Assembly: GCA_013696235.1 (NCBI GenBank)
Contig: JACCYY010000287.1
Span: 1-7,717 of the forward strand
DNA length: 7,717 bases
Reading direction: 5' to 3'
Source: Sporichthyaceae bacterium
GTDB lineage: Bacteria; Actinomycetota; Actinomycetes; JACCYY01
The translations under genes and the position numbers were made by a program. Under the pieces are notes generated by a model, which worked only from the letters and a program-made list of their open reading frames with translations, did not search any database and was not told the DNA's origin. The stretch's first letter is position 1. Each line of letters begins with the position of its first letter. Shown in pieces: positions 1-5,557 of this stretch.

Positions 1-201
1 GCTCGACCGCACCCGACACCGAGGGATTACTGACATGCCGGCCCGGTTCCGGCTGGTCGCGTACACCGCGGGCACCGACACGAGGCTCGGGTGCTGCCCG
101 GGTGGCGGTCGTGTTGGACGAGCGGCAGGGCGCGCGGACGGACGTCGTCAAGGTGAGGCGGGATCTTCCCCGTCTCGCGACGTTCTCGGTGTCCGGACTG
201 G

Positions 202-207
202 TATAAC
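202..207 (+). promoter_or_regulatory. Possible -10 box for the RCC1-repeat gene
   Basis: TATAAC matches the -10 consensus at five of six positions and lies about 40 bases before the preferred ATG. It is notably AT-rich for this locality. No convincing -35 hexamer is visible 16 to 18 bases upstream. The 247 bases before the gene hold no coding frame I can support. Confidence 0.35.
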
Positions 208-247
208 GCTGGGATCGGCTCGGCGGGGCGGTCCACGGAGGCTCATG

Positions 248-985
248 ATGGTTGCGCTGCGCGTACGGATCCTTTTGATTGCAGCCGCGGTGGCACTGGC
301 CATCGTCGGCGCTGGGGCGACACCGGTGTTGGCGGGAGGCGCGGTCGGTCTGACCGATCCGGTCGGAGGCGTTGTCGAGGACACCGGGCGAGTGTGGGCG
401 AAGGTCGCCGGCGGTAGGAACCACACGTGCGGGGTGCGCACGGACCGGTCCCTGTGGTGCTGGGGTAACAACGGCGACGGCTCGCTCGGGCTGGGCGACA
501 CCACCGATCGGCGGGTCCCGACCCGGGTCGGCACCGATCTGGACTGGGCCAAGATCGGCACGGGCGCGTATCACACGTGCGGGGTGCGCGCAGACCGGTC
601 CCTGTGGTGCTGGGGTAACAACGGCGACGGGCAGCTCGGGCTGGGCGACGAAACCAATCGGCTGGTCCCGAACCGGGTCGGCACCGATCTGGACTGGGTG
701 GAGATCTCCACGGGCGTGTATCACACGTGCGGGGTGCGCGCGGACCGGTCCCTGTGGTGCTGGGGTAGCAACGGCGCCGGTCAGCTCGGGCTGGGCGACA
801 CCACCCTCACTCGGCTGGTCCCGACCCGGGTCGGCACCGATCTGGACTGGGCCAAGATCTCCACGGGCGCGGACCACACGTGCGGGGTGCGCACGGACCG
901 GTCCCTGTGGTGCTGGGGTCTCAACGACCGCGCCCAGCTCGGGCTGGGCGACCTCACCGATCGACTCGTCCCAACTCGGGTCTAG
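248..985 (+). CDS. Secreted RCC1-repeat protein, four near-identical units, short
   Basis: The protein has 245 residues. The start is chosen at the second of two adjacent ATGs (245 and 248) because ACGGAGG at 235-241 is then six bases away. Residues 1-29 form a signal peptide: Arg near the start, a long Leu/Ala/Val stretch, and probable cleavage after VLA. From residue 50 come four RCC1-type units of 50, 50, 51 and 45 residues. Each has the core HTCGVR-DRSLWCWG followed by an N--GQLGLGD-type turn and a VP-RV end. Each unit has two cysteines in a C-X9-C arrangement, so disulfides outside the cell are plausible. RCC1 folds usually need about seven blades. With four and an abrupt stop inside the last unit, the protein may be a truncated family member or may oligomerise. 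RCC1-like repeats commonly mediate protein binding; the partner and role here are unknown. Confidence 0.8.
   Translation: MVALRVRILLIAAAVALAIVGAGATPVLAGGAVGLTDPVGGVVEDTGRVWAKVAGGRNHTCGVRTDRSLWCWGNNGDGSLGLGDTTDRRVPTRVGTDLDWAKIGTGAYHTCGVRADRSLWCWGNNGDGQLGLGDETNRLVPNRVGTDLDWVEISTGVYHTCGVRADRSLWCWGSNGAGQLGLGDTTLTRLVPTRVGTDLDWAKISTGADHTCGVRTDRSLWCWGLNDRAQLGLGDLTDRLVPTRV
395..982 (+). repeat. Four tandem ~150-bp RCC1-coding units
   Basis: Units begin at 395, 545, 695 and 848, each at the TGG codon of the WAK/WVE motif. They measure 150, 150, 153 and 135 bases. Long blocks are almost identical at DNA level, notably the stretch encoding HTCGVR to WCWG and the one encoding RVGTDLD. The third has one extra codon and the fourth lacks the last five codons. 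Identity at silent positions points to recent duplication or gene conversion. Confidence 0.9.
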
Positions 986-1096
986 CTCGCTGCCGCTGGC
1001 GATGATCGCGTCGGCGATCTCCAGCCGCTGCGCCCGGTCCGCGTACAGCTCGACCGAGCCGAGCCAGTCGAGGACCTCGTGGCGCTGCACGGACAC
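986..1096 (-). pseudogene. Orphan 5' coding fragment of an unknown minus-strand gene
   Basis: Read on the minus strand from GTG at 1096, 37 consecutive codons all end in G or C. The peptide looks natural, with segments such as HEVLDWLGSVELYADR and AQRLEIADAIIASGSE. A plausible ribosome site (GAGGA) lies about six bases before the GTG. At 985 the G/C-ending run breaks exactly where the RCC1 gene's TAG lies, and beyond it the frame is merely the antisense of the RCC1 repeats. I read this as the start of a gene whose remainder was replaced by the RCC1 repeat DNA. The family is not recognised. An alternative is a genuine but chimeric antisense frame. Confidence 0.45.
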
Positions 1097-1120
1097 GAGC
1101 GGTCCTCGCGGCCACGGCCA

Positions 1121-1297
1121 GTGACCCGGCCGTGCGCGCTCGCGTGGCGTGAGGCGGCGGAGATCGCCGAGGCCTACCGGGTCCGGCTGCGAACGGCCGT
1201 GCTCGAGGAGATCGACGCCGGCCTTCCGATCACCGACGCGGCCGAGCTGACCGGACTTAGCCGCGTCACGATGCACCACTGGCTGCGGAATCGCTGA
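1121..1297 (+). CDS. Small helix-turn-helix protein
   Basis: From GTG at 1121 this encodes 58 residues. The C-terminal half, EEIDAGLPITDAAELTGLSR followed by VTMHHWLRNR, has the layout of a helix-turn-helix: helix, the ITDAAELTGLS turn region, then a recognition helix ending in WLRNR. Residues before it form one amphipathic helix rich in Ala, Glu and Arg. Such minimal HTH proteins are common in actinobacterial integrative elements as repressors or excision regulators, but no target can be named. The start is uncertain: there is no good ribosome site before 1121, and an in-frame GTG at 1079 would lengthen it to 72 residues and overlap the minus-strand fragment. Confidence 0.55.
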   Translation: MTRPCALAWREAAEIAEAYRVRLRTAVLEEIDAGLPITDAAELTGLSRVTMHHWLRNR

Positions 1298-1355
1298 GGG
1301 GGGGCACGGCGTGGCGTAGGGAGCGCACGTAGGGACTCGTCTTGCGGCGTCGGAG

Positions 1356-1535
1356 CTATGCGCCGCCGGCCAGCTGCGCCTGGCGGCGCTCCTCGTTCCA
1401 GGCCCAGGCGGCGGCATCCCCGGAACTGTCCGAATCCTCGGTGACTTGGTCCTCCGGCGAAACCCGCGTTCGACGTTCCAGCGCCGCAAGCGGCACAACG
1501 TAGGGGTTCGCCGAGGAGCTGGCGGGATCGGTCAT
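1356..1535 (-). CDS. Small hypothetical protein, downstream partner of a coupled pair
   Basis: The protein has 59 residues, starting at the ATG whose last three bases (TGA) are the stop of the preceding minus-strand gene. GGAGG lies eight bases upstream, supporting this ATG over the longer in-frame extension. The chain is polar, with Ser/Asp/Glu in the middle (VTEDSDSSGDAAAW) and a charged WNEERRQAQL tail, with no membrane segment or known motif. It is probably soluble. I do not recognise a family. Codons mostly end in G or C, as expected for a real gene here. Confidence 0.5.
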   Translation of the reverse strand: MTDPASSSANPYVVPLAALERRTRVSPEDQVTEDSDSSGDAAAWAWNEERRQAQLAGGA

Positions 1536-1708
1536 GCCCCCAGCCTCCACTCCCGAATGCTGGCGAGGCAAGCGTTTCCGGCCGTCACCCACCGTCCGGC
1601 GCCGGCAAGCGTGACGTCTACCTCACCCCACCAGGGCGAGCCGACCTCGAAGTAGCAGACCAGGCCGGTCGTCCACCGGTCCCCGGCGGCGCCGGTCACC
1701 CGCTCCAT
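1532..1708 (-). CDS. Small hypothetical protein, upstream partner of a coupled pair
   Basis: From ATG at 1708 this encodes 58 residues rich in Trp, Gly and Val, including GDRWTTGLVCYFEVGSPWWG and an ending SIREWRLGA. The spacing of aromatic and Val residues suggests a small beta-sheet protein, but no family is recognised. It shares an ATGA overlap with the next minus-strand gene, so the two are probably translated together. The frame stays open upstream to 1792, but that stretch crosses the direct-repeat block and looks non-coding. The ATG at 1708 lacks a clear GGAGG, so the start is uncertain. Confidence 0.45.
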   Translation of the reverse strand: MERVTGAAGDRWTTGLVCYFEVGSPWWGEVDVTLAGAGRWVTAGNACLASIREWRLGA

Positions 1709-1739
1709 GATCGCGAGCCGGCAGCCAAGATCATCACGC

Positions 1740-1769
1740 TGACCGCAGATTGACCGCAGATTGACCGCA
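1740..1769 (+). repeat. Three TGACCGCA iterons with 11-bp period
   Basis: TGACCGCA occurs at 1740-1747, 1751-1758 and 1762-1769, each pair separated by GAT, so copies recur on the same DNA face every 11 bases. It lies 105 bp from the tRNA-Val fragment and may be an arm-type integrase or excisionase site. It could alternatively be an operator for the minus-strand gene pair starting at 1708. Confidence 0.75.
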
Positions 1770-1776
1770 AGAAACT

Positions 1777-1813
1777 TCGCAACAGGTCGCAACAGCGCGC
1801 AGTGCCTCGCAAC
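1777..1813 (+). repeat. Three TCGCAAC repeats
   Basis: TCGCAAC is found at 1777-1783, 1787-1793 and 1807-1813. The first two are ten bases apart and share the longer form TCGCAACAG; the third is twenty bases on. The regular 10/20-base spacing suggests a protein-binding array between the other two repeat families. Confidence 0.6.
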
Positions 1814-1818
1814 GTTTC

Positions 1819-1861
1819 CGCAGGTCAGAGGCCCCTTTCGTCACATCGTCGCAGGTCAGAG
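1819..1861 (+). repeat. Two CGCAGGTCAGAG repeats 31 bp apart
   Basis: The 12-base word CGCAGGTCAGAG occurs at 1819-1830 and again at 1850-1861. Thirty-one bases is about three helical turns. The second copy ends 12 bases before the tRNA-Val fragment, a position typical of integrase-binding sites flanking an attachment core. Confidence 0.7.
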
Positions 1862-1873
1862 AACCGCCCGTAG

Positions 1874-1919
1874 CGCCCTTACAAGGCGGATGTCGGCGGT
1901 TCGAGCCCGTCCGGGTCCA
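1874..1919 (+). other. tRNA-Val(UAC) 3' fragment, likely attachment (att) site
   Basis: The sequence folds as the 3' part of a tRNA. The anticodon arm has loop CTTACAA with anticodon TAC (Val) and stem CGCC/GGCG at 1874-1888. The variable region is ATGTC. The T arm is GGCGG-TTCGAGC-CCGTC. The acceptor strand CGGGTCC is followed by the discriminator A at 1919. The matching 5' acceptor (expected GGACCCG) and D arm are missing, and base 27 (G1873) no longer pairs with position 43. It therefore cannot be a working tRNA. It is best read as the displaced 3' end left by an element that integrated into tRNA-Val. CCCGTAGC just upstream resembles part of a tRNA 5' end, so a tRNA gene with an internal deletion is an alternative. 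Confidence 0.75.
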
Positions 1920-1964
1920 CGGGAGTATCCAGCGGTTCGACCGACCTGACACCGCCGTGACTGG

Positions 1965-1976
1965 CATCCTCGCGGG
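1965..1976 (+). promoter_or_regulatory. Possible leaderless-type -10 element for the K+ channel
   Basis: CATCCT followed by six bases and then the ATG at 1977 has the same spacing as the clearer TANNNT-N6-start arrangements before the Nif3 and RNB genes. The first base departs from the consensus and no -35 is visible, so this is weak. Confidence 0.25.
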
Positions 1977-2702
1977 ATGGTCGAAGCCCGCCGCGAACGC
2001 TGGGACCAACGGGTCGAGTGGCCCCTTACCATCGCGGCCGGTCTGTTCCTGGGGGCGTACGCCTGGCCGATCCTGGACCCTGGTCTGGACTCGGCGCTGG
2101 TCGACCTGTGCCTCGCCGTCACCTGGAGCACCTGGTTCCTGTTCGCGGTCGACTACCTGACCCGCCTCAAGCTCAGGATCGACCGCCGCCAGTTCGTCCG
2201 GCGGAACATCCTCGACCTCGCCGTCGTCGTCCTGCCGATCCTGCGGCCGCTGCGGCTGTTGCGGCTGGTGACCGCGATCAGCGTGCTCAACCGGCATGCC
2301 GGTCACTCGCTGCGCGGGCGGGTCGCGGTGTACGTCGCGGGGTCGACCTCCCTCGTGATCTTCGTTGCCGCCCTGGCCGTGATCGAGGCCGAGCGCGGTG
2401 ATCCGGACGCCAACATCGCCACGTTCGGGGACGCGCTGTGGTGGGCGATGACGACCGTCACGACGGTGGGGTACGGCGATCGCTTCCCCGTCACCACGAG
2501 CGGTCGTTTCGTGGCCGCCGGGCTGATGTTGGCCGGCATCGCCCTGATCGGGATCGTGACCGCCTCGCTCGCCACCTGGCTCATCGATCGGATCCGGCAG
2601 GTCGAGGAGGAGTCCGAGGCGGCTACGCGCCGGGATGTCGCCGCGCTGACGTCCGAGGTCCGCGCGCTGCGCGACGAGATCGCTCGCCTGCGACCTGGCT
2701 GA
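1977..2702 (+). CDS. Voltage-gated-type potassium channel, compact
   Basis: The protein has 241 residues and is an inner-membrane K+ channel subunit, expected to work as a tetramer. It has six membrane segments: S1 about 17-32, S2 40-60, S3 79-88, S4 89-104, S5 115-137 and S6 176-204. S4 carries Arg90, Arg93 and Arg96 at three-residue spacing, the mark of a voltage sensor, though with fewer charges than KvAP-like channels. The selectivity filter TTVGYGD is at 162-168, behind a pore helix beginning near FGDALWWAMTT. The last 35 residues form a charged heptad-like helix (VEEESEAATRRDVAALTSEV), a probable coiled coil for tetramer assembly. The ATG at 1977 has no strong ribosome site and may be leaderless. 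The gene stands alone just outside the tRNA-Val scar; no regulatory partner is visible. Confidence 0.92.
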   Translation: MVEARRERWDQRVEWPLTIAAGLFLGAYAWPILDPGLDSALVDLCLAVTWSTWFLFAVDYLTRLKLRIDRRQFVRRNILDLAVVVLPILRPLRLLRLVTAISVLNRHAGHSLRGRVAVYVAGSTSLVIFVAALAVIEAERGDPDANIATFGDALWWAMTTVTTVGYGDRFPVTTSGRFVAAGLMLAGIALIGIVTASLATWLIDRIRQVEEESEAATRRDVAALTSEVRALRDEIARLRPG

Positions 2703-2745
2703 CGACCGATCAGGCGGCGACCCGCAGCTCGCTACCCATGGCGAC

Positions 2746-2763
2746 CGCCCGTACAGCCGGGCG
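2746..2763 (+). terminator. Possible hairpin after the K+ channel
   Basis: CGCCCG and CGGGCG form a six-pair all-GC stem around loop TACAGC, 43 bases after the channel stop. No T-tract follows. Actinobacterial terminators often lack one, but the stem is short in GC-rich DNA and may be chance. Confidence 0.3.
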
Positions 2764-2794
2764 ACCACGATCTCGGGGTGCGCGTCCCGGCCCG

Positions 2795-2800
2795 TAGCCT
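2795..2800 (+). promoter_or_regulatory. TAGCCT -10 box of a leaderless-type promoter (Nif3 gene)
   Basis: TAGCCT fits the actinobacterial TANNNT -10 pattern and is followed by exactly six bases and the ATG at 2807. Transcription would then begin at or next to the start codon. There is no Shine-Dalgarno sequence before this ATG, which agrees with a leaderless transcript. No clear -35. Confidence 0.5.
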
Positions 2801-2806
2801 GCTCCG

Positions 2807-3982
2807 ATGCCCACGCTCGCCGAGGTCGTCGCTGCGCTCGACCGTGCCTATGACCCGGCCTGGGCGGCCGACTGGGACGCGGTCGGCCTGGTGTGCGGCG
2901 ATCCGGACGCTCAGATCGACAAGATCCTCTTCGCGGTCGACCCGGTGCATGCCACCGTGGAGGAGGCGCTCGACGTCGGGTCCGACCTGCTCGTGACGCA
3001 CCACCCGCTGCTGCTCGAGGGCGTGCACGGCGTCGCCGCGACCGACCCCAAGGGCCGCCTCGTGCACCGGCTGATCACCGGCGGCTGTGCGCTGCTCGTC
3101 GCGCACACGAATGCCGATGTGGCCTCGCCCGGCGTGTCCGACGCGCTGGCAGGTGCGATCGGCCTCCGCGAGCTCCAGCCGCTCGCGCCGGACCCGTCCG
3201 AGGTGTGGATCAAGCTCGTCGCCTTCGTGCCGACCTCGGGGGCCGACGCGCTGGTCCACACGTTGGCCGCGGCCGGAGCGGGCGCATTCGGCGCGTACGA
3301 CCGTTGCGCGTGGCTGATGACGGGGGAGGGCACGTTCCGTCCCCGCCACGGTGCGAACCCGACCATCGGCGCAGTGGGCACCGTCGAGCGGGTCGGCGAG
3401 ACCCGGATCGAGATGGTGCTGCCCGGGGCGCGGCGCGAGGCCGTTGTCGCGGCGCTGCGCCGGACGCACCCGTACGAGGAGCCCGCGTTCGACCTCTTCC
3501 GGCTCGATCGCAGCGTCGCGCCCACCCGCGGTACCGGTCGGATCGGACGCCTGGACGCGCCGGTACGGCTCGCCGAGCTCGTCCGGCACGTTGCCGCGGT
3601 GCTGCCGGGGACCGCTGCCGGCGTTCGCGCAACCGGTGCGCCCGACACCGTCGTGTCGACCGTCGCGGTCTGCGGCGGTTCCGGCGGTGCGTACGCCGAG
3701 CTGGCCAGGGAGGCGGGCGCGGACGCCTACGTCACCGCAGACCTGCGCCACCACATCGTCTCGGAGGTCGTCGAACGGTCGGCCGGCAAGCCCGAGCTGC
3801 AGCCACCGCTCGCACTGATCGACGTCTCGCACTGGGCGAGCGAGTGGCCGTGGCTGCCCGTCGTGGCCGAGCGTTTGCGTGCCGACCTCGCGATCGGCGG
3901 CACTACGGTGGACGTCCGCGTCTCGGAGATCGTCACCGACCCGTGGACGCAGCTCAGCCCAGCCGACGGGAGCCAGTCCTGA
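2807..3982 (+). CDS. Nif3/YqfO-family dinuclear metal-binding protein
   Basis: The 391 residues have the three-part layout of the longer Gram-positive Nif3 proteins. Residues 1-120 and 245-375 form the split Nif3 core, with a PII/CutA1-like insert between. The expected metal ligands of the family are all visible: His65 and His66 in VTHHPLL, Asp104 in HTNAD, and His342 and Glu346 in DVSHWASE. THPYEEP (220-226) is the hallmark of the inserted domain. Members are often labelled GTP cyclohydrolase I type 2, but the physiological substrate is not settled for most of the family. It is the first gene of a packed group: its stop overlaps the start of the zinc-ribbon gene, an order matching Rv2230c-Rv2229c in M. 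tuberculosis. The start fits the leaderless promoter at 2795. Confidence 0.92.
   Translation: MPTLAEVVAALDRAYDPAWAADWDAVGLVCGDPDAQIDKILFAVDPVHATVEEALDVGSDLLVTHHPLLLEGVHGVAATDPKGRLVHRLITGGCALLVAHTNADVASPGVSDALAGAIGLRELQPLAPDPSEVWIKLVAFVPTSGADALVHTLAAAGAGAFGAYDRCAWLMTGEGTFRPRHGANPTIGAVGTVERVGETRIEMVLPGARREAVVAALRRTHPYEEPAFDLFRLDRSVAPTRGTGRIGRLDAPVRLAELVRHVAAVLPGTAAGVRATGAPDTVVSTVAVCGGSGGAYAELAREAGADAYVTADLRHHIVSEVVERSAGKPELQPPLALIDVSHWASEWPWLPVVAERLRADLAIGGTTVDVRVSEIVTDPWTQLSPADGSQS
3968..3981 (+). promoter_or_regulatory. GGGAG ribosome site leading to a CTG start
   Basis: GGGAG at 3968-3972 lies six bases before CTG at 3979, the best Shine-Dalgarno spacing in this junction. The CTG shares bases with the Nif3 stop (CTGA). 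No ATG, GTG or TTG is available in the right frame near this point. Confidence 0.5.
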
Positions 3983-4722
3983 ACGCCGACCCGACCGCGC
4001 AAGCCCGTCTGCTCGACCTCCAGGACGTCGACGCACGGCTGGACCAGGCCGAGCACCGGCGTCGGACGTTGCCGGAGCACGCCGAGATCGCCCGGCTCGC
4101 CGAGGCGCGCACGGCGATCGACGACGAGGTCGTGCTGGCCGAGACGGACTGCAGCGATCTCGAGCTCGAGCAGCGGAAGGCCGACGTCGACGTCGAGCAA
4201 GTCCGAGCGCGCGCGGCGCGGGACCAGCACCGGCTCGACTCCGGGCAGGTCGGCTCGGCGAAGGACCTGGAGAACCTCCAGCACGAGATCGTCTCGCTGG
4301 CCAGGCGGCAGGCCGTGCTCGAGGACGTCGAGCTGGAGATCATGGAGCGGCTCGAGGTGGCGCAGGCGCGGTGGCGGGCGGCGTTGGCCGAGCGCGACCT
4401 GCTCGACGCCGACCTCGAGACCCAGACCGCGAGCCGGGACGCCGAGCTGGCCACGATCGGCGGGCAGACCGACGGGATGGACGTCGATCGGGAAGCGCTG
4501 GCCGCCGCGCTTCCCGCTGACCTGCTCGCGCTGTACGAGAAGCTGCGGGCGCAGTTCGGTGGCGTCGGGGCCGCCGCATTGCGGCAGCGACGGTGCGAGG
4601 GCTGCCGCCTGGAGATCAACTCGACGGAGCTGGGCCGGATCCGAGCCGCCCCGGCGGACGAGGTCCTGCGGTGCGAGGAGTGCCGCCGCATCCTCGTGCG
4701 GCTCGCCGACTCCGGTCTCTAG
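3979..4722 (+). CDS. Coiled-coil C4 zinc-ribbon protein (Rv2229c-like), CTG start
   Basis: The protein has 247 residues. An N-terminal helical region of about 175 residues, full of Glu, Arg, Leu and Ala heptads, forms a long antiparallel coiled coil. It is followed by a zinc ribbon with Cys206-X2-Cys209 and Cys232-X2-Cys235. This is the bacterial family of CT398/HP0958-like zinc-ribbon proteins. In actinobacteria it sits between the Nif3 gene and the CobC-like phosphatase gene, exactly as here. Its biochemical role there is unclear; nucleic-acid or protein-scaffold roles have been proposed for relatives. The start is set at CTG because relatives begin a residue or two before the ADP--Q-RLLDLQ motif, which here starts at residue 3. 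The ribosome site and four-base overlap also fit. A GTG within the Nif3 gene or one at 4132 would add foreign sequence or lose the N-terminus. Confidence 0.85.
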   Translation: MNADPTAQARLLDLQDVDARLDQAEHRRRTLPEHAEIARLAEARTAIDDEVVLAETDCSDLELEQRKADVDVEQVRARAARDQHRLDSGQVGSAKDLENLQHEIVSLARRQAVLEDVELEIMERLEVAQARWRAALAERDLLDADLETQTASRDAELATIGGQTDGMDVDREALAAALPADLLALYEKLRAQFGGVGAAALRQRRCEGCRLEINSTELGRIRAAPADEVLRCEECRRILVRLADSGL

Positions 4723-4729
4723 GTCACCG

Positions 4730-5497
4730 ATGGCTGGCGACGTGCTGCCGCCCGCCCCTGATGGGGCACCTGCGGTCGACGAGGGGGAGATCTCCCCGCC
4801 GGCCGCGGTCGTCGTGCCTCGCAACCGCATCGTCGGATGGGCGACCGACCTCGGAACGCCGACCACTCTGGTGCTGCTGCGCCACGGCGAGACCGCTCAC
4901 ACCGTCGCTCGCGTGTTCAGCGGCCGCGGCGGAGCCGACCCCGTGCTGGCCCCGTCGGGTCAGGCCCAGGCGCGGGCCGCCGCCTCGGTGCTCGCCGCGA
5001 GGGGCGACCTGGTTGGCGTCATCAGCTCGCCGATGCGCCGCTGCCGGGAGACCGCGCAGGCCACGGCGGACCTGGTCGGTCTCGAGGTCGAGGTCGACGA
5101 CGGGTTCGCCGAGGCCGGGTTCGGCGCGTGGGACGGCCTGACCCTGGAGCAGGTCACGCAGCAGTGGCCGACCGAGCTGGCGGCCTGGCTCGCTTCGACC
5201 GCGATCGCACCGCCCGGCGGCGAGAGCCTCGACGCGGTCGCCGCGCGGGTACGGCAGGCTCGCGACCGGACGATTGCGCGGCACCGGTCCGGCACGGTTC
5301 TCGTGGCCAGCCACGTGAACCCGATCAAGACGCTCGTCCGGCTCGCACTCGGCGCGCCGGCCAGTGCGGTCCACCACATGGAGCTCGGTCCGGCGTCGCT
5401 CTCGGAGGTGCGTTACTACCCCGACGGGACCCAGGTGCTGCGAGCGTTCAGCGTTGCCGCCCACCTCGCCGAGCACACCGGACTCGAGGGTCGGTGA
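4730..5497 (+). CDS. Histidine-phosphatase (CobC/PGM-like), without an RNase H domain
   Basis: The protein has 255 residues. Residues 46-240 are a phosphoglycerate-mutase-type phosphatase domain: phospho-histidine motif LLRHGET with His52, Arg51 and Glu54; the SSPMRR motif at 99-104; probable acid Glu128 in FAEAGFGAWDG; and the second histidine His195 in SHVNP. The first 45 residues are Pro/Ala/Val-rich and look like a linker. In M. tuberculosis the equivalent gene, Rv2228c, encodes an RNase HI domain joined by such a linker to an acid/alpha-ribazole phosphatase. Here the RNase H half is missing and only seven bases separate this ATG from the zinc-ribbon stop, so there is no room for it. The likely activity is phosphomonoester hydrolysis, perhaps alpha-ribazole phosphate in cobalamin assembly; the substrate is not provable from sequence. 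AGG at 4721-4723 is a weak ribosome site. Confidence 0.88.
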   Translation: MAGDVLPPAPDGAPAVDEGEISPPAAVVVPRNRIVGWATDLGTPTTLVLLRHGETAHTVARVFSGRGGADPVLAPSGQAQARAAASVLAARGDLVGVISSPMRRCRETAQATADLVGLEVEVDDGFAEAGFGAWDGLTLEQVTQQWPTELAAWLASTAIAPPGGESLDAVAARVRQARDRTIARHRSGTVLVASHVNPIKTLVRLALGAPASAVHHMELGPASLSEVRYYPDGTQVLRAFSVAAHLAEHTGLEGR

Positions 5498-5545
5498 CCT
5501 CGGCGCCAGCGCGTGCGGCGGGCATGGGTGGTCATGATCAGCAAG

Positions 5546-5551
5546 TAGGCT
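5546..5551 (+). promoter_or_regulatory. TAGGCT -10 box of a leaderless-type promoter (RNB gene)
   Basis: TAGGCT fits TANNNT and is followed by exactly six bases and the GTG at 5558, the same geometry as before the Nif3 gene. No ribosome site precedes the GTG. This gives the RNB gene its own promoter despite lying only 60 bases after the phosphatase gene. Confidence 0.5.
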
Positions 5552-5557
5552 CCGTAC

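Larger units (their letters stand above)
1..1919. mobile_element. Probable right end of a tRNA-Val-integrated element (or remnant)
   Basis: The stretch carries small accessory genes on both strands, a tandem-repeat secreted protein and a broken coding scrap. It ends in a block of direct repeats and the 3' part of a tRNA-Val(UAC). To the right the sequence becomes ordinary tightly packed backbone. The tRNA fragment reads left to right and lacks its 5' half. When an element integrates into a tRNA gene, the rebuilt complete tRNA sits at one end and the displaced 3' fragment at the other, so the element should lie to the left of this fragment. The left border is outside the window and no integrase, Rep or transfer gene is seen, so the extent and type of the element are inference. 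Confidence 0.45.

Noticed and set aside
35..247. N-terminal extension of the RCC1 protein from ATG 35
   Set aside because: The extension is Arg/Gly-rich, would bury a clean signal peptide, and ignores the ACGGAGG site placed just before ATG 248.
395..982. Tandem repeats considered as a CRISPR array or minisatellite
   Set aside because: The unit is an exact multiple of three, stays in frame, and encodes a recognisable RCC1 repeat. There are no repeat-spacer alternations.
1734..2768. 344-residue minus-strand open frame antisense to the K+ channel
   Set aside because: It is rich in Asp/Gln/Arg/Pro with no recognisable domain, runs antisense to a clear channel, and crosses the tRNA fragment.
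2893..3978. Long open frame running through the Nif3 gene and continuous with the zinc-ribbon frame, as if one 609-residue protein
   Set aside because: The part overlapping Nif3 is an Arg/Pro/Ala-rich low-complexity shadow typical of the wrong frame in GC-rich genes. Nif3 has all its metal ligands in its own frame, and zinc-ribbon family homology begins only at 3979.
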